The translations under genes were made by a program, and so were the position numbers. The notes under the pieces are model-generated. The model was given only the letters and a program-made list of their open reading frames with translations. It was not told the origin of the DNA and ran no database searches. A DNA stretch of 20,411 nt from an uncultured Oscillospiraceae bacterium (GTDB lineage Bacteria > Bacillota_A > Clostridia > Oscillospirales > Oscillospiraceae): NCBI GenBank assembly GCA_910584605.1, contig CAJUAW010000046.1, forward strand, positions 1 through 20,411, read 5' to 3'. Positions 14,477 through 20,411 of this stretch are shown piece by piece. Positions within the stretch are counted from its first letter, which is position 1; each line of letters opens with the position of its first letter.

Positions 14477-15217
14477 GTGCCAGTCAGAGAAGAATGGCGT
14501 GATCTTCCCGGCTACGATGGCTTTTACCAAATAAGCACATTGGGGCGCGTCAGGACATTCCGGGATCAGCATCGAAAAGGTTGTAGGCTGAGAGAACCCA
14601 AGATACTGACGCCCACACACTCCAAAACCGGCTACGCCTATTACATCGTCATAAAGTGGCAAGGCCACCAAAGAACTGTGCAGATAGGACGGGCCATGGC
14701 GGAGACCTTCATCGGGAAGATTCCGAAAGGAATAATCGCCTATCACAAAGACGGTGACAGCCGGAACAATGCCCTCTGGAACATTGGGATAGGAGATAGG
14801 GCCGAGCTCGCAAGAGAGCGGATGCGGGAGAAGGTAGCTGGATGGAATCGGAGCCCGGTCGTAAAGATTGACCGAACCCTGACAGTCATCGATGCATACC
14901 CCAGCATAACCAAGGCTGCCTACGCAAACGGGTTCACACAACAGATGATGTGGAGATATTGCTCCATGAAAATTGACCTTTCCGTATTCGCCCCGGACGA
15001 CTTCATTTACACATTTGACAACACCCGGTGGGTCTGGATGGCAATCAAGCGGGCGATGGCAGAACTGGACGCCATGGGCGTGCGTTACAACAACCCATTT
15101 ACGGGCCGGTATTTTGACCTTCCTGCGAACGATGACCCGGAGATTGACCTTGCCTCCCTACAGTGGAGCCAGGTCCCGGCCCTGGCGGGGGATGACTTCA
15201 GAGAGAATGTGGGGTGA
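14477..15217 (+). CDS. NUMOD4 / HNH homing-type endonuclease, 246 aa
   Basis: GTG 14477 follows GGAGGTGA. Residues 5-27 (EEWRDLPGYDGFYQISTLGR, then VRT) form NUMOD4, found in HNH endonucleases of phages and mobile elements. Residues about 68-110 are HNH_3-like (ETFIGKIPKGIIAYHKDGDS, then RNNALWNI), with H90, N97/N98 and N102. The position of the family's first His (HRLVA) reads IGRAMA, so one metal/catalytic residue may be lost. Residues about 126-163 (VVKIDRTLTVIDAYPSITKA and on) look like the NUMOD1/IENR1 DNA-binding helix. The C-terminal ~75 residues are unassigned. Such proteins make site-specific cuts and drive their own spread. This one lies within the cassette that splits the helicase, so it could have been the agent of the insertion. 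Confidence 0.85.
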   Translation: MPVREEWRDLPGYDGFYQISTLGRVRTFRDQHRKGCRLREPKILTPTHSKTGYAYYIVIKWQGHQRTVQIGRAMAETFIGKIPKGIIAYHKDGDSRNNALWNIGIGDRAELARERMREKVAGWNRSPVVKIDRTLTVIDAYPSITKAAYANGFTQQMMWRYCSMKIDLSVFAPDDFIYTFDNTRWVWMAIKRAMAELDAMGVRYNNPFTGRYFDLPANDDPEIDLASLQWSQVPALAGDDFRENVG

Positions 15218-15234
15218 TGCTATGAAAAGCACAT

Positions 15235-15305
15235 GAAAAGCCTCTCCATGCGGCAACACGGAGAGGCCGGGTGGCTGGGAAACATCAGGAAAAATGTCCT
15301 TGCCT
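15235..15305 (-). ncRNA. Candidate small RNA 2 (about 70 nt)
   Basis: Lies between an excellent minus-strand promoter (15312-15340) and the terminator at 15236-15267, in a gap between two plus-strand genes. No ORF with a ribosome site fits. It mirrors the layout at 13168-13243. No family is recognised. Confidence 0.45.
15236..15267 (-). terminator. Minus-strand hairpin terminator
   Basis: GCCTCTCCATG (15240-15250) pairs with CACGGAGAGGC (15257-15267) over 11 bp including one wobble; the minus strand then reads TTTTCATG. The U-tract is short, so strength is moderate. Confidence 0.6.
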
Positions 15306-15309
15306 GAGA

Positions 15310-15340
15310 GGATTATAACACCTTTCATGGCGGGACGCAA
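15310..15340 (-). promoter_or_regulatory. Minus-strand promoter of candidate small RNA 2
   Basis: TTGCGT (complement of 15335-15340), a 17-base spacer and TATAAT (complement of 15312-15317), with a TGT extension giving GTGTTATAATCC. It runs against the plus-strand operon. Confidence 0.75.
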
Positions 15341-15357
15341 TAGAAAGGTGGTTTTTT

Positions 15358-15732
15358 ATGAACGAATGGTATGAGCAGGCGGCGAAAAAGCTGGCAGCCG
15401 AGAAGAGCTCCGGCAGCTATGACAGGTACGCCAGCGCCATGAAGGGCGCTGTGTGCGAGGCCCTGGACGGGTTCTGCCGCCAGGATGCGGAGTTCGCCCA
15501 GGCGGTGGTCCAGGGCGGCACCTTCGCGGAGTGCATGAAGGCGGTGGCCAAGGGCTGCGGGAGTGCGATCTCCGATCTGGAGGCGTTCCGCCGGGCGGTA
15601 AGGTTCTACTTCCCCGGCGCCGATGTGAAGTTCCACATGACGGTCAACCTCTGCGCCGATGTGGAGGCCGAGGACGCCCAGCAGGCCGCCGCTACCGGCC
15701 CCAAGATCCTCGACCTTGAGGATTTCCTGTAA
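15358..15732 (+). CDS. PcfK-like protein, 124 aa
   Basis: ATG 15358 is preceded by AAAGGTGG. The sequence begins NEWYEQAAKKLAAEKSSGSY and contains MKGAVCEALDGFCRQDAEFA, AVVQGGTFAECMKAVAKGCG and AFRRAVRFYFPGADVKFHMT; this repeat-like pattern matches PcfK-like proteins, which regularly lie directly upstream of PcfJ in conjugative elements and phage-like relatives. It ends in an acidic tail (ILDLEDFL). It is cytosolic, with no membrane or signal segment. The molecular function is unknown; pairing with PcfJ is the main clue. It is separated from the upstream endonuclease by the candidate small RNA. Confidence 0.75.
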   Translation: MNEWYEQAAKKLAAEKSSGSYDRYASAMKGAVCEALDGFCRQDAEFAQAVVQGGTFAECMKAVAKGCGSAISDLEAFRRAVRFYFPGADVKFHMTVNLCADVEAEDAQQAAATGPKILDLEDFL

Positions 15733-15745
15733 GGGGGCGTGAGAT

Positions 15746-17467
15746 GTGAGAAGCATGGAAAAGGCCGAGCAATTCGCCGGCAAGGCTCCGCCCCTGAACC
15801 AGGCGGAGCGGGACGCCATTAACGCCCTGTTCCCTGCGTACATTTTCCGCCGCTCCCGCACCGATGAGATCTGGACTACCTGCTGCCGCAAGCACATGGT
15901 GGTGCAGGATGAAGACATGATGGTGACCACGCCGGAGCGGAACTTCCCGGCGGTCATGTGGGAGCCCCACCAGCGGGAGCCGAAGAACCGACACCAGAAC
16001 TCACCTAAACCGACTGTAAAATGCCCTCTCTGCGGGAGAATGGTCATTGTGAAGGAGCTACGCTACACCGGGGGGCGGGACAACCTGAGCCGGTACCGGC
16101 GGGCGGTAGTGCTTCGATGGTATCGGGGGGCGCTGTGGGCCAGGGCCTACGACTGCGGCAAGCACTACAGCAAAGACAAAGGGTACAGCCTCACAGGAGA
16201 GCCCAACACCAAGTTGGTGGGTGTGTACCGGTTCAAGCCTGGGCTGGTGGAGGCAACGACTCGGTATTGGTGGGACTATCCCTTCAATTCGATTGAGCGC
16301 CAGGATGGGCCACTGGTCAAAGGTCATTGGAACATCCACGGCCCGTTCAATGCCAACGCGGACTACGGCATCGGCTACGATGTGATTGGCCTGGATGAGA
16401 TTCAGAAAAGCCCCTTCCGCTATTGTGTAGCGGAGGAGGCAGAGCAGAAATTTTCAAAATTCCTGCACTTCCTGACAGCCTGCTGTTTTTACCCCCGGCA
16501 GATCGAGATGCTGATGAAGGCCGGGATGAGCGATGTGGTTCGGGATTTCGTGGAGCGGGGCGTGAAACACGCTGCCGTTATTAACTGGGACGAACCCAGC
16601 CCCGCAAAAGCCTTCAAGGTACCCCGTCAGGACATGAAAGCGTTCCTTGGCACAAACCGCGATATTCGGATTTTGGAACTGTACAAGCGGCTGAATGGCC
16701 GCACCTCCTTGGATGAGTGTGCGGAGTGGATCAGTAGGGGGGTAAACATTAAACCCACCCTCCGAGCAGCAAAAAAATGGAACCTGCCGCCAGAAAAGCT
16801 AATCCGCTACTTGCACAGCAATGTGGGGTGTGCCAGATTTGGCGGAATGAGCAGCATGGGTGCCGCACTGCGCTACTGGGAGGATTACCTGACCGCTGCC
16901 GAGGCCATGGGCTACCAGCTCCACCGCGAAAATGTCCTGCTCCCTAAAGCCCTGGGTGCGGCTCACGATTCCGCAACAGCAAAACATCAAAATAAAATGG
17001 AGCGTGAGAGGAAAAAAGAGCAGGCAGAAAAGGATCGTCTGGCGGCATTGTCCTACGAGGAGCGGCGTGTAGAACTTGAGAAAAAGTACAGCTTTGCCAT
17101 GGATAGATATTTGATTCGGGTTCCCGCCAACAAGGATGAAGTTTTGAACGAAGGCCGTATCCTTCAGCACTGTGTGGGCGGCTACGCTGACCGCCACATG
17201 AATGGTACTTTGACGATCCTGTTCATGCGGGAGGCGAAAAAGCCTGGTGTTCCCTGGTTGACCATTGAGATGTCTGGAAACAAGCTGGTGCAAATCCATG
17301 GGTTTAAGAACGAGGGCTTGTATACTACCAAGGGCCGCTTTGCCCCCGATCCGCGGGAGGTCTACCGGGAATTTCTGGACACCTGGCTGGACTGGCTGGA
17401 AAAGGGCAGTAGGCGCGACAAAAAGGGCAATCCCAAATTGCCCAAGAAGAAAGGAGCAGCAGCATGA
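15746..17467 (+). CDS. PcfJ-like protein, 573 aa
   Basis: I chose GTG 15746, 8 bases after AGGGGG; ATG 15755 is an alternative three codons later. A zinc-binding CPLCGR motif lies at residues 93-98. The C-terminal PcfJ domain holds the family signature ILQHCVGGYADRH (H475, C476), then ILFMREAKKPGVPWLTIEM and KLVQIHGF, and ends in a basic tail (SRRDKKGNPKLPKKKG). PcfJ proteins occur in conjugative plasmids (first named on pCF10), ICEs and phages; their biochemical role is not established. The stop overlaps the next start (ATGA 17464-17467), showing tight coupling. A Lys/Glu-rich coiled segment lies at about 410-445. Confidence 0.88.
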   Translation: MRSMEKAEQFAGKAPPLNQAERDAINALFPAYIFRRSRTDEIWTTCCRKHMVVQDEDMMVTTPERNFPAVMWEPHQREPKNRHQNSPKPTVKCPLCGRMVIVKELRYTGGRDNLSRYRRAVVLRWYRGALWARAYDCGKHYSKDKGYSLTGEPNTKLVGVYRFKPGLVEATTRYWWDYPFNSIERQDGPLVKGHWNIHGPFNANADYGIGYDVIGLDEIQKSPFRYCVAEEAEQKFSKFLHFLTACCFYPRQIEMLMKAGMSDVVRDFVERGVKHAAVINWDEPSPAKAFKVPRQDMKAFLGTNRDIRILELYKRLNGRTSLDECAEWISRGVNIKPTLRAAKKWNLPPEKLIRYLHSNVGCARFGGMSSMGAALRYWEDYLTAAEAMGYQLHRENVLLPKALGAAHDSATAKHQNKMERERKKEQAEKDRLAALSYEERRVELEKKYSFAMDRYLIRVPANKDEVLNEGRILQHCVGGYADRHMNGTLTILFMREAKKPGVPWLTIEMSGNKLVQIHGFKNEGLYTTKGRFAPDPREVYREFLDTWLDWLEKGSRRDKKGNPKLPKKKGAAA

Positions 17468-18735
17468 GCGAAATGGAAGTAACTGAGGGCCAGCTCCTCA
17501 GTCAGGACTTTGGGGTGGGCGGCCCGCCTGCCGCCGCGGAGATCCCCCTTACCCCCGTGGACTCCGGTAAGACGCCAGACATCCTGGCGGCGGAGATCCG
17601 CACGATCAAAAACCAGACCGGCAGGATGGTGCTCAACGCCTCCATCGAGGTTGGGCGCCGGTTGACGGAGGCCAAGTCCAAATTGCCCCACGGGAGCTGG
17701 GGCGAGTATCTGAAGAACGAGGTGGACTACTCCCCCTCCCAGGCGCAGAACCTCATGCGGGTGTTCCGAGAGTACGGGAGCGACCAGCAGAGCTTGTTCG
17801 GCGGCGAGGCAAAGTCCCAGACGTTTGGGAATTTGACCTACTCCAAGGCTTTGAGTCTCCTGGCCATCCCGGACGAGGAGGAGCGGGAGCGGTTCGCCGT
17901 TGAGAATGATGTGGAGCACATGAGCGTCCGGGAGCTGAACGAGGTCCTCAAAGCCAGAAACGAGGCCGAGGAAAAGGCCGCCGCAGCCGAGGATGCGGCC
18001 CGCAGTCTCCGGCAGGAAGCGGAACGGCTCCGGGAGGAGCTTGCGGATCAGGATCGTGTCTACAAAGCCAAGCTGACCGCCGCCGATGTGGAAACAACGG
18101 AGGCTAATAGGAAGGCGCGAGAAGTTCAGGAGGCCCTGGAAAAGCAGCGGGAGAAGGCCCAGCGGCTCCAGGATGCCTTGAGTGAGGCCAACACCTCCGC
18201 CCAGGCTGCCGAGGAGGAGCACACGCGCTTGGCGCAGGAGCTGGAGGAACTCCGTAGTCGGCCCGCCGAGGCGGACACGGCGGCGGTGGAGGCCGCCAGA
18301 CAGGCCGCCATCGCCGAGATGGCGGAGAAGGTGGACAAGGCCAAGGATGCCAAGAAAAAGGCCGAGGAAAAGCGCAAGGCCGCCGAGGAGTCCCTGGAGG
18401 CTGCTCAGAAGGAGCTGGCCGACTTGAAGGCCAGGGGGCCGGAGGTTCGGGAGCTCACCCAGGAGGAAAAGGATGCCTTGACCGCTGAGGCGGTGGAGCG
18501 CGTCAAGGCCGAAAACGCAGAGCGAATGCAGGCCCTTGAAAAGCAGCTATCCAAGGCTGACCCCGATACAACCACCCTCATGGTGCTGTTCAAGAGCTGG
18601 CAGGAGACCTATACGAAGATGTGGGAAACTCTACACCGGATCGAAGCCGCAGACAGTGATAAGGCAAAAAAACTGCGGGGCGGCATCCAAAAGGCGCTGG
18701 AAGCCGCGCTGGAGCAGATGGGGGTGAACCCTTGA
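17464..18735 (+). CDS. DUF3102 coiled-coil protein, 423 aa
   Basis: The ATG overlaps the PcfJ stop by 4 bases. Residues about 40-150 are the DUF3102 domain (AAEIRTIKNQTGRMVLNASI and EVGRRLTEAKSKLPHGSWGE), often found next to plasmid or ICE maintenance genes and resembling a ParB-type DNA-binding region. Residues about 155-350 are one long charged coiled coil (Ala/Glu/Lys/Arg-rich with heptads). A short C-terminal domain (MVLFKSWQETYTKMWETLHR) follows. A segregation or DNA-handling role is inferred only from the layout (DNA-binding head plus coiled coil). It is cytosolic. Confidence 0.85.
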   Translation: MSEMEVTEGQLLSQDFGVGGPPAAAEIPLTPVDSGKTPDILAAEIRTIKNQTGRMVLNASIEVGRRLTEAKSKLPHGSWGEYLKNEVDYSPSQAQNLMRVFREYGSDQQSLFGGEAKSQTFGNLTYSKALSLLAIPDEEERERFAVENDVEHMSVRELNEVLKARNEAEEKAAAAEDAARSLRQEAERLREELADQDRVYKAKLTAADVETTEANRKAREVQEALEKQREKAQRLQDALSEANTSAQAAEEEHTRLAQELEELRSRPAEADTAAVEAARQAAIAEMAEKVDKAKDAKKKAEEKRKAAEESLEAAQKELADLKARGPEVRELTQEEKDALTAEAVERVKAENAERMQALEKQLSKADPDTTTLMVLFKSWQETYTKMWETLHRIEAADSDKAKKLRGGIQKALEAALEQMGVNP

Positions 18736-19121
18736 CGGAGAGATGCAATGAACGGTTCTTCGATATGCCTGTCGGACTATACTGCGGAGTGCTTATCCGT
18801 GAGGCGGCGGCAAAAAAGCTCCAGAAAATCCTATGGCGGCAGACACAGGAAATCAAAGATTTTCTCACTCAAAATATGGATGCGCTGGAAGCGTCGAATT
18901 GGACACTGGCCTACACCCCAGAGCAGACCACCGTCCACTACTACGATGGGCAAAGCCGCGAGGAGCTGAAAAACAGAATTGCCCTTCTCAACAAGGCGGA
19001 TCGACTGACCTTTGTTCCTGATGTTTTTCGAACGGACGCTGCCTCTCTTGAGGCAATGAATGAAGTGAAACAGTTTTATACGGAACACTACGGTGAAACT
19101 GAAGGAGGTGATGCCACATGA
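18732..19121 (+). CDS. Hypothetical protein, 129 aa
   Basis: TTG 18732 overlaps the previous stop (TTGA) and has GGGGGTG upstream, so it is translationally coupled to the DUF3102 gene. The sequence begins TERCNERFFDMPVGLYCGVL and has no recognised domain; it contains a helix (AAAKKLQKILWRQTQEIKDF) and an aromatic patch (TLAYTPEQTTVHYYDG). Its end (TEGGDAT) lies in the short stretch that resembles the left edge of the cassette, so the last codons may derive from the helicase gene. It overlaps the helicase fragment start at 19118 by 4 bases. Confidence 0.7.
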   Translation: MTERCNERFFDMPVGLYCGVLIREAAAKKLQKILWRQTQEIKDFLTQNMDALEASNWTLAYTPEQTTVHYYDGQSREELKNRIALLNKADRLTFVPDVFRTDAASLEAMNEVKQFYTEHYGETEGGDAT

Positions 19122-20411
19122 CAGCCCAGGGTAAGGGGTTCGGATTCCTTTTTGAGATGGGCTGTGGTTAGGCAAGACCCTGACGGCCATCGCCACGGTC
19201 GGGGCCGGGTACCAGATGGGCAAGGTCAAGAAGGTGCTGATCGTGGCGCCCACCAGCGTCTGCGCCGTCTGGCCGAAGGAGTTCAATGACTACGCCGATT
19301 TCAAGTACACCGTCAAGGTGTTGCTCGGCGACAAGAAATCCCGCATCAAGGCGCTGGATGACCTGGACAAGTTCCCCTTCGAGGCGCTGAAGGTGGCCGT
19401 CATCAACTACGAGTCCACCTGGCGGGAGGACATCTTCGACCGGCTCCTGGCCTATGATGCTGACCTCATCATCGCCGACGAGAGTCAGCGTATCAAGACC
19501 CACGACGCCGCCCAGAGCAAGGCCATGCACCAGCTGGGGGACAAGGCCCGGTACAAGCTGATCCTCTCCGGCACCCCGGTGCAGAACGAGGCGGTGGACA
19601 TCTTCAGCCAGTATCGTTTCCTCGACCCCACCATCTTCGGCATGAATTTCTACGCCTTCCGGGGGCGGTACTGTGTGATGGGCGGGTTCAACCGTAAGCA
19701 GATCGTGCAGTACCGCGACCTGGACGCCCTGATCAAGAAGGAACACAGCATCGCCTACCGGGTGACCAAGGAGGAGGCCCTCGACCTGCCGGAGCAGACC
19801 TTTGAAAACAGGTACATCACCCTCAGCAAGAAGGAGCGGAACATCTACGATAAACTCCGGCGGGACAGTTTCGCCGAGTTGGACGGTGGCGGCACCATCA
19901 CGGCCACCACAGTCCTCACCAAGCTGCTCCGGCTCCAGCAGTTCACCGGGGGGTTCCTGGTAGAGGACGATGCCGCAAGGCCCCAGCTGGTGAGCCGGGG
20001 CAAGCTGGACGCCCTGGCCGACATCCTCCAGGACTACGTGGTGGAGGGCAAGAAAAAGCTGGTCATCTTCGCCCGGTTCATCCCGGAGGTGATGGAGATC
20101 ATCAAGCTGGCGGGCGACATTGCCGGCAAGCACGGGATGAAGACGGTGGCCATCTACGGGGACATCAAGAAGGAGCTGCGGGGCGACATCGTCCAGCAAT
20201 TCCAGACCGACTCGGCCACCATGGTCTTTGTAGGCCAGATCGACACCGCCGGGACCGGCATCACCCTGACAGCGGCGGACACCTGCGTGTACTACTCGGA
20301 GAATTTCAACTACGCCACCTATGAGCAGAGCCTGAGCCGCATCCACCGCATCGGCCAGCGTCACCCCTGCACATACATCCACCTGGTGGCCGAGAAGACG
20401 GTGGATGAGCT
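19118..20411 (+). pseudogene. SNF2-type helicase body, frameshifted in Walker A, 3' end outside the window
   Basis: From ATG 19118 the reading gives TAQGKGFGFLFEMGCG and stops at TAG 19169-19171. One frame over, from 19171, it continues without stop to the window edge: GKTLTAIATVGAGY (Walker A remainder), LIIADESQRIKTHDAAQSKA (motif II, DESQ at 19477), LILSGTPVQNEAVDIFSQYR (III), FARFIPEV (IV), GTGITLTAAD (V) and QSLSRIHRIGQR (VI, at 20326). A net 5-base insertion at 19167-19173 explains the break. No ATG, GTG or TTG with a ribosome site restarts the body near there. The N-terminal ~105 codons are at 13780. SNF2-type enzymes are double-stranded DNA translocases; this one is probably inactive, unless the shift is a sequencing error. 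Confidence 0.85.

Larger units (their letters stand above)
14124..19125. other. About 5-kb cassette splitting the helicase gene
   Basis: Everything between the helicase N-terminal fragment and the helicase body (zinc-ribbon protein, endonuclease, PcfK, PcfJ, DUF3102, 129-aa protein). Its two edges, 14124-14149 and 19101-19125, resemble each other: GAAGGGAGGTGTAGCGC then ATGGATAGC on the left, GAAGGAGGTGATGCCAC then ATGACAGC on the right, with most bases shared. The simplest reading is an insertion or recombination between these stretches; shared ribosome-site sequence could also explain part of the match. Confidence 0.5.

Noticed and set aside
14124..19125. The helicase interruption as a group I or II intron or an intein
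   Set aside because: The interval contains separate genes with their own ribosome sites, and the flanking helicase pieces end in stop codons. I see no intron-type ends or splicing-domain motifs.
19168..20382. 404-codon minus-strand open frame opposite the helicase body
   Set aside because: The plus strand carries all SNF2 motifs; the minus frame is Leu/Val/Gly/His-rich shadow.
9375..20411. CRISPR array, tRNA or rRNA genes
   Set aside because: No regular direct-repeat/spacer pattern and no cloverleaf or rRNA-like sequence was seen on either strand.

Overview
The window looks like a chromosome segment of a Gram-positive, fairly GC-rich gut Clostridium (Oscillospiraceae / Flavonifractor-like). 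This is inferred from strong AGGAGG-type ribosome sites, SLH-domain surface proteins, a YaaA protein, and a ribosomal protein S9 tail of the Oscillospiraceae type. About 9.3 kb of host chromosome is followed by the left part of an integrated mobile element that runs off the right edge.

Host part (1 to about 9370). It opens with the tail of a probable regulator and two small unknown genes. Next comes a decayed AddB/RecB-like helicase-nuclease pseudogene with several frameshifts, one of them a clean 16-bp tandem duplication. A convergent yaaA gene with its own promoter and terminator follows. Then come two tandem secreted proteins (873 and 647 aa) that share a papain-like Cys/His/Asp core but carry SLH and InlB-type modules in different order. 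A terminator closes them. The last 54 bases before the element are the 3' end of rpsI (S9) on the minus strand, still followed by a perfect 16-bp hairpin terminator.

Mobile element (about 9375 to the right end). A tyrosine integrase sits next to the rpsI remnant, so the 3' end of rpsI is the inferred attachment site. Next is a divergent repressor/Cro-type switch with three related 17-bp operator-like sites. A complete antisense promoter-ORF-terminator unit lies inside the repressor gene. A run of small accessory genes follows, including one that appears to start at ATT and a convergent minus-strand gene, then an excisionase-like HTH gene. From 13550 rightward the genes form a compact plus-strand operon: membrane protein, N-terminal piece of a SNF2-type helicase, zinc-ribbon protein, NUMOD4/HNH endonuclease, PcfK-like, PcfJ-like, DUF3102 coiled-coil protein, a small unknown, and the remaining helicase body.

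The most notable feature is the helicase. Its first ~105 codons (13780-14148) and the rest (19118 to the end) are complementary pieces of one protein, separated by a 5-kb cassette that contains a homing-type endonuclease. The right piece also has a 5-nt frameshift with a stop inside Walker A. PcfK/PcfJ/DUF3102 point to a conjugative element or a phage-like relative; no transfer or capsid genes are in view, so the type is undecided.
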